This document shows, piece by piece, positions 24,637-32,701 of a stretch of DNA of 56,680 nt. A program made the position numbers and the translations under genes. This DNA comes from Streptomyces beijiangensis (GTDB taxonomy: Bacteria > Actinomycetota > Actinomycetes > Streptomycetales > Streptomycetaceae): positions 1 to 56,680 of the forward strand of contig NZ_JAFLRJ010000126.1 in the NCBI RefSeq assembly GCF_017315755.1, in the 5' to 3' direction. Positions within the stretch are counted from its first letter, which is position 1, and the number at the start of each line of letters is the position of its first letter. The notes under the pieces were generated by a model that saw only the letters and a program-made list of their open reading frames with translations, was not told where the DNA came from and searched no databases.

Positions 24637-26565
24637 TCACCGCAGGGCGCCCACGCGCGTCCCGTCGCGCAGCCTGCCGTTCAGCTCCGCCTGTACGCCC
24701 TGCCGCGCCCGTACGGCGAGGAAGCGGCCGGGGGCGCTGCCCTCCACCCCGCCCGTCGTCGCCAGCGAGGCGAATTGCGTACTGCCCGCCGCCAGTACGT
24801 ACCACTGGCCGCCCCGCGACTTCCACAGCACCCCGGCGAGCACCCGCGGACTGCGCACCCCGCAGGCGGGCGAGTCCTCTGAGCGTGCCGCGATGGCGCC
24901 CGGTGCGCCCGGCTTCTCCGAGGGGGGCTGGAACTGGGCGAGCGCCCTGCCCCCGGTGCCCCGCCAGGTCTCCGCCCGGGTGCAGACCCAGTCCGCGCTG
25001 CCGTTGCCCTCGGGGAGCTGCTGGCGGGCGTAGCTCCAGGAGTTCACTGACCGTACGCCGTGCGAGCGCACCCCGGGCAGGAGGCAGGCCGTACGTGCCC
25101 AACTCGCCAGCTCTGCCGGTCCCTTGACGTCGTGCGGTGCGGCGGGCGTGCCGGAGGTGAGGCGTGCCGGGGTGAGCTCGCCGAGGTCCGTCATCAGCCG
25201 GTCGGAGACCTCGTCGCGCAGTTCAAGAGCCTCCCAGGAGGTGCAGCTGCTCGCCTGTGCCGGGCTGGGCACGGGGTCCGTCACGCCGTCCTTGGAGCGG
25301 CGCAGGGGGTGTGATCCTCCGGCGGGGTCGAGCAGGTCGCGTACGGCCGCCTCGTGGACCCAGGGGGCCGTGAGATAGCGGACGTTGCCGTCCGTGCGGC
25401 CGACCACCAGGGCGTTGGACGCGGGCGCGTCGGCGCCGTCCACCCGGGCGAAGTCGAGCGCGGCGCCCGAGGAGTCGCCGTTGCCGTCCTCGGCGTAGCG
25501 GACGACGCGCAGGCCGTCGTAGAGCAGGACGACGGCCGCCCGGTCCACCGTGCCCGCGAAGAGGAGCTGGGGCGGGCCCATGGCGGGGCCCGAAGCGGTG
25601 CCGGGCGTCGCGGAGACCTGGACCGCGCTGCCGGGGCGCGCCCAGACCGCGAGGGCGCGGCGCAGCAGCCCTGTGTCGGTGGCACGGTCGCCACGGGTCG
25701 GCCAGGCGGAGAAGTCGGTACGCGAAGAGGTCTGCCAGGCGGTGGGTGCGATCCGGGTCAACTTGGCAGGGTCCAGGGCCTGTTCGGCGGCAGGATTCTG
25801 CGCGTACGAGGGTGCCGCGGCCCCGTCGGGCCCCCACCCGCCGCCCGGCAGCGTCAGCAGCGCCCCGCAGACCAGCAGCGCGGCCCCCGCGACCAGTGCG
25901 GCCCTGCCGTGCTGGCGGCGGCGCATCAGATCGGTGGGGCGGGCCTGCAGCGAACACGGGTCGAACTCGGGGGAGGCGAGCAGCTCGTACTGCGGCAGCA
26001 CCCCGTCCGCCGTGGCCAGCGCTCCCCGCGCGGCCGCCTCCGTGACCCCCGCCTCGGTGAGGATGCGCCGCACCTCGGTGTCGTCCAGCTTCTCCAGACC
26101 GCGCAGCACGTACGCGGCCCTCGCCGGCCCTGAGAGCGTGGAAAGCCGCTGGTCCAGGGCGAGTTCATCGGCGCCGCCCGAACGCGGGAAGAGCCGCAGA
26201 CCCCACACCTGGGGGAGCAGCGGGGGCAGCTGGGCGCGGGTCGGCCAGGCTTTGCGGAAGAGCGGGAGCCCGGCATCGAGGGCGGACCGCAGGACCTGGC
26301 CGCGTACATACGCGTACCCCGGATCCGTGCCGTCGGGCCGCCGCGCCGCCGGGATCGCCTCGGGGCCCGCGGCGCGCCCGCGCGGCAGCGTGCGCTGGGC
26401 GAGGGAGTGGGCGGTGAGCACCCGGCGGTTGCGGCCGAGCGTCGGCGGCAGCACGAGGTACGCGAGGCGGACGAGCCGCGGATAGTGCTCGACGAGCGCG
26501 GCCTCGGCCTGCTCGACATCGACGGGCGAGGGGGCGGCGCTGGGGGCAACCTGCTTCGTGGGCAC
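24637..26565 (-). CDS. Sigma-factor-like N-terminus fused by one transmembrane helix to an extracellular domain
   Basis: A 642-residue protein. Residues about 15-60 (EAALVEHYPRLVRLAYLVLP) resemble sigma-70 region 2. Residues about 140-185 (LSGPARAAYVLRGLEKLDDTEV) resemble region 4. A transmembrane helix follows near 222-240 (ALVAGAALLVCGALLTLPGG), then a long exported domain of unknown fold. It reads like a membrane-tethered sigma-like or anti-sigma-like sensor, but lack of clear DNA-contact motifs makes activity uncertain. GTG start, with a perfect 12-bp palindrome immediately upstream. No signal peptide. Confidence 0.72.
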   Translation of the reverse strand: MPTKQVAPSAAPSPVDVEQAEAALVEHYPRLVRLAYLVLPPTLGRNRRVLTAHSLAQRTLPRGRAAGPEAIPAARRPDGTDPGYAYVRGQVLRSALDAGLPLFRKAWPTRAQLPPLLPQVWGLRLFPRSGGADELALDQRLSTLSGPARAAYVLRGLEKLDDTEVRRILTEAGVTEAAARGALATADGVLPQYELLASPEFDPCSLQARPTDLMRRRQHGRAALVAGAALLVCGALLTLPGGGWGPDGAAAPSYAQNPAAEQALDPAKLTRIAPTAWQTSSRTDFSAWPTRGDRATDTGLLRRALAVWARPGSAVQVSATPGTASGPAMGPPQLLFAGTVDRAAVVLLYDGLRVVRYAEDGNGDSSGAALDFARVDGADAPASNALVVGRTDGNVRYLTAPWVHEAAVRDLLDPAGGSHPLRRSKDGVTDPVPSPAQASSCTSWEALELRDEVSDRLMTDLGELTPARLTSGTPAAPHDVKGPAELASWARTACLLPGVRSHGVRSVNSWSYARQQLPEGNGSADWVCTRAETWRGTGGRALAQFQPPSEKPGAPGAIAARSEDSPACGVRSPRVLAGVLWKSRGGQWYVLAAGSTQFASLATTGGVEGSAPGRFLAVRARQGVQAELNGRLRDGTRVGALR

Positions 26566-26577
26566 GTTCAGCTGAAC
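26566..26577. promoter_or_regulatory. Perfect 12-bp palindrome abutting a start codon
   Basis: GTTCAGCTGAAC lies directly against the GTG of the sigma-like membrane protein gene, replacing the expected ribosome site. It could be an operator or a small translation-blocking element. Confidence 0.35.
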
Positions 26578-26623
26578 GAGCGAATCGTGCGATGGTCACC
26601 CGGTGGCCGCCGCCCGTCTGTGG

Positions 26624-27424
26624 TCAGCCGCCCGTTGTCAGCCGCGTGCGGATGCGCTCCACCGACTCGTCGGGGACACCGAGCCCTTCCCGTACGTACT
26701 TCTCCAGGGAGCCGTAGCGCACGTCCACCTCTTCGAGTGCGGCGGCCAGATACTCGGGCACCACCCCGATGATGGCGAGCGCGATCTCCGGGTCCCCGCC
26801 CTGGGCGACGAAGCCCTCGACGAAGGAGGCGAAGGCCTGGCGGACGGCGGGATTGACCGCCAGGTACTCGCGCCGGATGGTCTCCTCGTCCGCGCCGAGC
26901 AGCCCGAGGATCACGGTCGCGCCCCAGCCCGTGCGGTCCTTGCCCGCCGTGCAGTGGAAGAGCAGCGGGCCCGCGTCGTCGGCGGCCAGCTCGGTGAGGA
27001 GCGTGCGGTACGCGGACCTGGCCGAGTCGGAGGAGACCAGCGCCCGGTAGGTGTCGGCGAACACCGCCTGCGCCTTGCCGCCGCCCAGCTCGCGCTCGGC
27101 GACGGCCGGGTCGGTGAGGATGTGCTTGATCTGCGCGGCGGCCGGCCTGTCCTGGGAGTTGACGGTGTCGGCGAGCGCGTCGGCGACGACCAGACGGGCG
27201 CCGGACGGGACCCGGTCGGGGTAGTCGGTGCGCTCGGCCTCGGTGCGGAAGTCGACGATCGTGGTGAGACCGAGCGCGGCCACGGCGGGGTCGGCGGCCG
27301 GGTCGAGGCGGTCGAGCTGGCCGGAGCGCAGCACGAGCCCCTCGCGCACGGTGCGGCCGCCGGAGAGCGGGAGGCCGCCCAGATCGCGGAGGTTGGCGAC
27401 GGTCGTGGCGGGGATCGCGTTCAT
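26624..27424 (-). CDS. Protein tyrosine/serine phosphatase (Y_phosphatase3 family)
   Basis: A 266-residue cytosolic phosphatase. The Cx5R loop is HCTAGKDRTGWG near residues 157-168, with the general N-terminal NLRDLGG signature of the MptpB-like family. These enzymes cleave phosphotyrosine, phosphoserine or phosphoinositides. ATG start. It sits 22 bp after the rhomboid-like gene on the same strand and 58 bp from the next gene. Confidence 0.92.
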   Translation of the reverse strand: MNAIPATTVANLRDLGGLPLSGGRTVREGLVLRSGQLDRLDPAADPAVAALGLTTIVDFRTEAERTDYPDRVPSGARLVVADALADTVNSQDRPAAAQIKHILTDPAVAERELGGGKAQAVFADTYRALVSSDSARSAYRTLLTELAADDAGPLLFHCTAGKDRTGWGATVILGLLGADEETIRREYLAVNPAVRQAFASFVEGFVAQGGDPEIALAIIGVVPEYLAAALEEVDVRYGSLEKYVREGLGVPDESVERIRTRLTTGG

Positions 27425-27446
27425 GGCGGCTGGCTCCTGGTCGTTC

Positions 27447-28037
27447 CTACCGGTTTCCCGTCGAACGGTAGTCCACCAGCGACACTCCCATGCCCAGCGC
27501 CAGCGCCGCGAAGTGCCCCGCGTCGGTGAAGGTCCGGCCCCGTCCGAGCAGCGGCCGGGCGCCGATCGCGAGCAGGGCGCCGCGCGCCAGGCCGCGTACC
27601 GGACCGGCGGGGAGCGCCCCGGTCAGCGCGCCGAGCACCGCGTTGAAGCCGTAACTGACGCCCACGTCCACCGCCGAACGGGTCCCGTCCTGGGCTCGGG
27701 CCGCGCGCAGGCCCCCGTACACGAGCAGCGTCGCACCCGCGTGCCCGAGCGCGAAGACCCCGGCCGTCCACCAGGCGCCGTGCGCGTACTCCGCGTAGCC
27801 GAGCACGGCCAGGAGCAGCAGTGCGTACGGCAGCTCCATCGGCTCCTCGACCATCAGCGCGCTGGTGAGGAGGGTGTCCCAGCGGCCGGAATCCAGATGG
27901 TCGGCGTTGGTGGAGCAGGCGTGCAGAAGGCGGTCGCGCGCCGGGGCGCGCAGCAGGCGGCCTGTGGCGTACGCACCGAGCTGTACGCCGCCGACATAGG
28001 CGGGGCTGAGGGCGATCACCCGTCCATCATCGTCCAT
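27447..28037 (-). CDS. Rhomboid-like integral membrane protein
   Basis: A 196-residue membrane protein with about five hydrophobic helices. GVSYG (near residue 142) matches the rhomboid GxSxG, and GHFAALALGMG near the C-terminus supplies the His. So a Ser-His dyad for intramembrane proteolysis may be present. The protein belongs to the actinobacterial rhomboid-like set lacking the usual first loop WR motif. It is transcribed with the phosphatase downstream. Activity is inferred. Confidence 0.75.
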   Translation of the reverse strand: MDDDGRVIALSPAYVGGVQLGAYATGRLLRAPARDRLLHACSTNADHLDSGRWDTLLTSALMVEEPMELPYALLLLAVLGYAEYAHGAWWTAGVFALGHAGATLLVYGGLRAARAQDGTRSAVDVGVSYGFNAVLGALTGALPAGPVRGLARGALLAIGARPLLGRGRTFTDAGHFAALALGMGVSLVDYRSTGNR

Positions 28038-28123
28038 CCGCCGCGTCCGCGGTCGGTCGCGTGTGCCGTACGAGGTGACCGGTTCTCCCGCGCGGAGAGG
28101 GCGGGAGGCGGCACGATGGGCGG

Positions 28124-28573
28124 ATGCGTAGCCAAGCGCAAGCAGCGGTGACGGTGGTGGCCCTGGGGCTGAGTCTGGGGCTGATGGCGGCCTGTTCCGA
28201 CTCTGATTCCCCGGACGTGCCGAAGACCGCGACCGGCAGCCTGGAGCAGCTGGCCGCGAAGGCGAAGTGCGCGCCGGACATGGCCACCGACGCGGCGGAG
28301 CTGCGTCAGGCCAACTGCACGACGAAGGACGGGCGTTACGTCCTGGCGACCTTCTCGACCGACCGCGGGCAGCGCGAGTGGATCAATGGGGCCAAGGACT
28401 ACGGCGGCACGTACCTGGTCGGCCGCAAGTGGGTCGCCGTGGGCGAGGACAAGGTGGTCACAGCGCTGCGCGGCCGGCTCGGCGGGACGGTGGAAGAGGG
28501 CTCGCAGCACCACTCGGGGAGTAGTGGCAGTAGGGGGAGCGAGCCCGATCATTCCGGTCACCGCGCGAGCTGA
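28124..28573 (+). CDS. Small lipoprotein of unknown function
   Basis: 149 residues with a lipoprotein signal peptide (hydrophobic VVALGLSLG, lipobox LMAAC, Cys near residue 24). The exported domain has a pair of Cys (KCAPDM and NCTTKDG) that could form a disulfide, and the tail is His/Ser/Gly-rich. It is divergent from the rhomboid-like gene. Its stop lies within an imperfect inverted repeat shared with the convergent DUF1996 gene. Confidence 0.78.
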   Translation: MRSQAQAAVTVVALGLSLGLMAACSDSDSPDVPKTATGSLEQLAAKAKCAPDMATDAAELRQANCTTKDGRYVLATFSTDRGQREWINGAKDYGGTYLVGRKWVAVGEDKVVTALRGRLGGTVEEGSQHHSGSSGSRGSEPDHSGHRAS

Positions 28574-28604
28574 CCGCGCAGGTTCAAGGGGGGCGGTCGG
28601 TCAG
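28570..28604. terminator. Imperfect bidirectional terminator containing both stop codons
   Basis: CTGACC (28570-28575, includes the lipoprotein TGA) and GGTCAG (28599-28604, includes the DUF1996 stop) pair, with further GC pairing inside. The convergent genes appear to share it. Confidence 0.4.
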
Positions 28605-30088
28605 GTGCACCGACGGCCGCTGTTGATGCAGCCGACCACCTTCTTCATCAGCTGGTCACTGAAGACGTTGATGAAGTCGCCGTGATCGGTGATGGGCTTG
28701 TGGAGCTGCTCGGGGAAGGAGTCCACGGCGAAGCCAGGACCGGGCGGGACCGCGTACACGATGCGCTGCACCAGCTGCGGGATCGCCTTGAAGCCGCCCT
28801 GGCACGCACCGTTGCGGTCAGCAAAGGCGACATGGGTGCGGTGATTCGCACTGTCTGTGTTCTGGCCGTCCCAGCAGCTCTGGAACTTGAAGGTGCGGAC
28901 CACTTTGCTGCCCCGGGGGCAGATCGGGTATTTGTCCTTCAGCTGGCGGTTCTCGAAACCGGTGCAGGACCATGACGCATTGGCGTTCGCGTCACCATTG
29001 GTGAAGGCCTTCGCATCGCCGGTGATGATCCGCAGGAAACGCGGCATGGCGACGACCTTGGCCACGGGACTTCCCACCCAATTGAGAGTGACCTGGGCGG
29101 GGGTCTGAATGATCCCGGTGTTCTTGTCCTGACCGCCTCCAGGGGTGTCCGCATCCTTCTCTTTCTGACCGTTCTGCAGCCGGAGAACAGGCCAGTAATA
29201 GGTGGACTTGTCGCCCTGATTCCGGCAACTCGTCTGTCCGTCCGCCAGTTTCTGGTCGCTCGCAAAGGCGTCCGTGGCCTGGTTTCCGACGTAATCGTGC
29301 ATATGGTGTGCGCCGTTGCTTACACCAGGAGCGACGATGACATTGTCCGGATTGAACTTGCCGTTCTGATTGCGCCCGCAGTTGGAGGCGAAGGCGCCGG
29401 ACGAACCGGCGCGCAGCCGGCGGGGTGTGCTGACATTGGGGCGTACGGACTTGATGTTGACGAAGTCGGCGGCCTCGGGCCCGTTGCCCTGATTGGCCTG
29501 GTCACCTCCCTGGCCGGACCCTTGATCGCTCTGGCCGGTACTGCTGCTGCTGCTGCTCGCGCTGGGCGTCGGGGAGGCCGAATTCGACGCGCCGCCCTGC
29601 CCGTTGCCCTGGCTGTCGTCGGCGCGCAGGGTGCAGGGCGCGAGGCCGTCCAGGCCCTGCGGCCGTTCGGTGTTCTGACCGATGGCGTTGGCTATCCGGT
29701 CGATGCTGTCCAGACGCTCGTCCTTGAGCGGAACAAGAATGGAACTCTGTGCCAGATTCGGATCCTGGGAGAGCTGGTCCTTGGAATCCGCGAACCGTTT
29801 GTACGCCTCGGTGATCTGGCTGTCCAGCGTGGCCAGTTGGGTGTCCACTTCCTGCCGGGATCCGTCCGGGACCTCGGGCAGCTGATTGCCCACATCCGGG
29901 CAGTCGATGGTCGACATCTGCTGCCAGGTGTTCTGTGTCCGAGCAGAATCCGGCTGGCCCGAACGGGCCTCTCCGGCGGAGGCGTACACATTGAGCCCGG
30001 CCAGCCCGCCTCCGCCCAGGACCAGTGCGGCCGAGGCGACAATCGCCCGGTTCGCCAGCGTCGATCGTTTTCGCGATGTGCGTCCCAT
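28601..30088 (-). CDS. Secreted DUF1996 protein
   Basis: A 495-residue exported protein. The N-terminal signal or anchor lies at about residues 15-40 (IVASAALVLGGGGLAGLNVYASAG). A helical segment follows (about 65-130), then a Ser/Gly/Gln-rich linker (about 155-195) and a C-terminal DUF1996 domain (about 215-480). That domain carries the family hallmark GAHHMHDYVGN and several Cys. The function of DUF1996 is not established; it is common in fungi and in Streptomyces. Start at 30088 is chosen because GAGGAG lies 5-10 bases upstream; the ATG at 30100 overlaps that site. Confidence 0.88.
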   Translation of the reverse strand: MGRTSRKRSTLANRAIVASAALVLGGGGLAGLNVYASAGEARSGQPDSARTQNTWQQMSTIDCPDVGNQLPEVPDGSRQEVDTQLATLDSQITEAYKRFADSKDQLSQDPNLAQSSILVPLKDERLDSIDRIANAIGQNTERPQGLDGLAPCTLRADDSQGNGQGGASNSASPTPSASSSSSSTGQSDQGSGQGGDQANQGNGPEAADFVNIKSVRPNVSTPRRLRAGSSGAFASNCGRNQNGKFNPDNVIVAPGVSNGAHHMHDYVGNQATDAFASDQKLADGQTSCRNQGDKSTYYWPVLRLQNGQKEKDADTPGGGQDKNTGIIQTPAQVTLNWVGSPVAKVVAMPRFLRIITGDAKAFTNGDANANASWSCTGFENRQLKDKYPICPRGSKVVRTFKFQSCWDGQNTDSANHRTHVAFADRNGACQGGFKAIPQLVQRIVYAVPPGPGFAVDSFPEQLHKPITDHGDFINVFSDQLMKKVVGCINSGRRCT

Positions 30089-30100
30089 GGAACTCCTCAA

Positions 30101-30376
30101 CTTCGTATCCGGGTATGGGGGATCCCGGCGGGGGGAGAAGCGCGACGTTCCATACGGACGGGGAATACGGCCCGTTCAGCCTCATGGGAAATTCGTAGAA
30201 ATCTCCATCCGCAAATCGGGCGTACCGACGCCGCGAAACCGGGCCGGACGCCCCAGAGCGAGGCATAGATGGGATGTATGACGTACGCCTTCTTCCCCTG
30301 CGGCACTCAGTGCGGCAACATGCACGGGGCCGAACCGAAGAGATCCGACCAATGAGGGTCGGGAGTTGGAGGGACC
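30101..30376. other. Divergent promoter region of DUF1996 and fucosidase genes
   Basis: 276 bases with no gene I can support. A 25-codon open frame (from about 30279) ends shortly before the fucosidase start, but it has no ribosome site and no recognisable product. No clear consensus promoter was found. Confidence 0.4.
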
Positions 30377-32044
30377 GTGGTTCAACCCACCCGCAGGCTC
30401 GTCATGTTGACCCCCGCGATCGCCGCCCTGGCCGCGCTCGCGCCGGGAACGGCCGCCGTCGCCGCCGGAAGGCCCGGCGGGCCGGGCAGTGCGAGCACCC
30501 CGTGCGGCAAGCCCGTGAAGCCCGCCTCGCAGCTGCCGGTCGAGAGCTGCGACAGCCAGGACCGGATCATCGAGAAGGCCGCGAACATCGTGCCGACGCC
30601 GGGCCAACTCGCCTGGCAGCAGCGCGAGGTGACCGCCTTCACCCACTTCGGCATGAACACCTTCACCGGCCGTGAGTGGGGCTCGGGCACCGAGGACGAG
30701 AAGAACTTCGACCCTCCGGTCATCGACGTCGACCAATGGATGAGCGTCTACAAGGCCATGGGCGCCGAGCAGGCCATGCTCACCGTCAAGCACCACGACG
30801 GCTTCGTCCTCTACCCCAGCCGCTACACCCCGCACACCGTCGCGAACAGCCCCGGCAGCCCCGACGTCCTGGGTGCGTACGTCAAGGCCGCGCGGAAGGC
30901 CGGGCTCAAGGTCGGCGTCTATCTCTCGCCCTCCGACGGAGCCGAACTCCCGCACGCCTGGCACGCCCAGTGGGTCGAGGAGATACGTGCGAAGCAGGCG
31001 TCGGGCCAGTCGCTCAGCCTCCCCGAGCGGATGGCGCTGGAGGACGGCGACCGGACCCCGGCCGGCCTCGGCCGCTTCGGCAACGGCAGCCCGGCCGTCG
31101 AGCGTACGATCCCCACCCTCGTCCCCGGCGACAGCCGCGCGTCGAAGATCAGGCGCGGCAAGCTGCCCACCTTCACGGTGGTGGCCGACGACTACGAGAC
31201 GTACTACCTCAACCAGATCTACGAGCTCTTCACCCAGTACGGGCCGATCGAGGAGCTCTGGCTCGACGGCGCCAACCCCTGGTCAGGATCCGGCATCACC
31301 CAGCCGTACCACGTCACCCAGTGGTTCGACCTGCTCCACGCACTCTCCCCGGACACCGTCGTCTTCCAGGGCAATCCCGGCGTCCGCTGGGTCGGCAACG
31401 AGAACGGCATCGCGCGCGAGACCGAGTGGAGCGTCACCCCCTCCGTCGTCGACCCCTCGACCGTGCTCTCCGGCGGACTGCCCAACGACTCCCAGGAACC
31501 CGACATCGGCTCGCGGGCCAAGCTCCTCGCGTCCACCACCAAGTACCTCCAGTGGTACCCGGCGGAGGCGGACGTCTCCGTACGGCCCGGCTGGTTCCAC
31601 CACCCCGCCGAGAAGCCCAAGACCCCGGCCCAGCTGATGAATCTGTACGAGAAGAGCGTGGGCCGCAACGCCTCGCTCCTCCTCAACGTCCCGCCCGCCA
31701 AGGACGGCCGCGTCGACCCCGCGGACGTCGTCTCCCTGACCGCGTTCGGCACGGCGGTCAAGGACATCTACGGAACTGATCTCCGCAGGCAGGGCCCGGG
31801 CCCGTACACCTTCGACCGGATCGTCCTGCGCGAGGACATCCGGCACGGGCAGCGCGTCGAGAAATTCACCGTGGAAGCACGCAGCGGCGGAGTCTGGACG
31901 GAGATCGCAGCCGCCACGACCGTCGGCGCCCGGCGGATCCTGCCGCTGGCCGCCCCGGTCACCGCCGATGCCGTACGGGTACGGATCCTGGAGTCCCGTG
32001 CCAAGGTGCACCTCTTCCCGGTGAGCCTGCACCTCAGCAGCTGA
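30377..32044 (+). CDS. Secreted GH29 alpha-L-fucosidase
   Basis: A 555-residue exported glycosidase that releases alpha-L-fucose. Signal peptide about residues 1-30 (AIAALAALAPGTAAVAA). The GH29 barrel has FTHFGMNTFTGREWG and VKHHDGFVLYPS, and the nucleophile Asp lies in ELWLDGAN (near residue 297). The C-terminal region (from about 460) is a beta-sandwich. GTG start with GGAGGGA three bases away. It is monocistronic and ends inside a palindrome shared with the response regulator gene. Confidence 0.93.
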   Translation: MVQPTRRLVMLTPAIAALAALAPGTAAVAAGRPGGPGSASTPCGKPVKPASQLPVESCDSQDRIIEKAANIVPTPGQLAWQQREVTAFTHFGMNTFTGREWGSGTEDEKNFDPPVIDVDQWMSVYKAMGAEQAMLTVKHHDGFVLYPSRYTPHTVANSPGSPDVLGAYVKAARKAGLKVGVYLSPSDGAELPHAWHAQWVEEIRAKQASGQSLSLPERMALEDGDRTPAGLGRFGNGSPAVERTIPTLVPGDSRASKIRRGKLPTFTVVADDYETYYLNQIYELFTQYGPIEELWLDGANPWSGSGITQPYHVTQWFDLLHALSPDTVVFQGNPGVRWVGNENGIARETEWSVTPSVVDPSTVLSGGLPNDSQEPDIGSRAKLLASTTKYLQWYPAEADVSVRPGWFHHPAEKPKTPAQLMNLYEKSVGRNASLLLNVPPAKDGRVDPADVVSLTAFGTAVKDIYGTDLRRQGPGPYTFDRIVLREDIRHGQRVEKFTVEARSGGVWTEIAAATTVGARRILPLAAPVTADAVRVRILESRAKVHLFPVSLHLSS

Positions 32045-32058
32045 TCGGCCCGATCAGC
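32040..32058. terminator. 19-bp palindrome holding both convergent stop codons
   Basis: GCTGATCGG-C-CCGATCAGC contains the fucosidase TGA (32042-32044) and, on the other strand, the response regulator TGA (32056-32054). It can form an 8-bp stem with a 3-base loop on either transcript. Confidence 0.55.
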
Positions 32059-32701
32059 CCCGGTCGAGATAGGCCAGGACCGCGAGCACCCGGCGGTTGT
32101 CGTCGTCGTGGACCCCCAGGCCCAGCTTGGCGAAGATGTTGGAGGTGTGCTTCGCCACCGCCCGCTCGGTGACGACGAGCTGGGCGGCGATGGCGGCGTT
32201 GGAGCGGCCCTGCGCCATCAGCTCCATCACCTCGCGCTCGCGCGGGGTGAGGCTGCCCACCGGTTTGTCGGCGGCGCGGCGCGAGAGGAGCTGCTGGATG
32301 ACGGTCGGGTCCATGGCCGTCCCGCCGGCCGCCACGCGCCGTACCGCGTCGATGAACTGGTCCGCGTCGAAGACCCGGTCCTTCAGGAGATAGCCGACGC
32401 CGCCCGTCCCGTCGGCGAGCAGCTCGCGCGCGTACAGCTGCTCCACGTGCTGGGAGAGCACGAGCACGGGCAGCCCCGGCCGCGCCTTGCGGGCGGCCAG
32501 GGCGCACTGCAGGCCCTCGTCCGTGTGCGACGGCGGGAGCCGGACGTCGACGATGGCGACGTCCGGCTCCAACTCGGCCAGAGCGCGGGTGAGTTCGGGA
32601 CCCGTCTCCACCGCCGCCGCGATCTCGAAGTCGTACGCCTCCAGCATCCGGACCAGACCGTCGCGCAGCAGGAAGAGGTCTTCGGCTAGGACAACTCGCA
32701 A
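32054..32701 (-). CDS. NarL/LuxR-type response regulator
   Basis: A 215-residue two-component regulator. The receiver has the phospho-accepting Asp in VAIVDVRLP and the acidic LAED start. The LuxR helix-turn-helix is near residues 145-200 (LTPREREVMELMAQGRSNAAIAAQL). A TTG start at 32701 is chosen: it gives the normal receiver N-terminus, with a GGAG about 5 bases upstream, and lies inside the kinase gene's last codons. The two genes overlap by 16 bp and are translationally coupled. Its regulon is not indicated by the sequence. Confidence 0.92.
   Translation of the reverse strand: MRVVLAEDLFLLRDGLVRMLEAYDFEIAAAVETGPELTRALAELEPDVAIVDVRLPPSHTDEGLQCALAARKARPGLPVLVLSQHVEQLYARELLADGTGGVGYLLKDRVFDADQFIDAVRRVAAGGTAMDPTVIQQLLSRRAADKPVGSLTPREREVMELMAQGRSNAAIAAQLVVTERAVAKHTSNIFAKLGLGVHDDDNRRVLAVLAYLDRG

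Noticed and set aside
28016..28561. 181-codon frame opposite the lipoprotein gene
   Set aside because: Antisense to a gene with a clear lipobox and overlaps the rhomboid-like start.
30279..30356. 25-codon frame upstream of the fucosidase
   Set aside because: No ribosome site and no recognised product; could be chance in a 276-bp gap.
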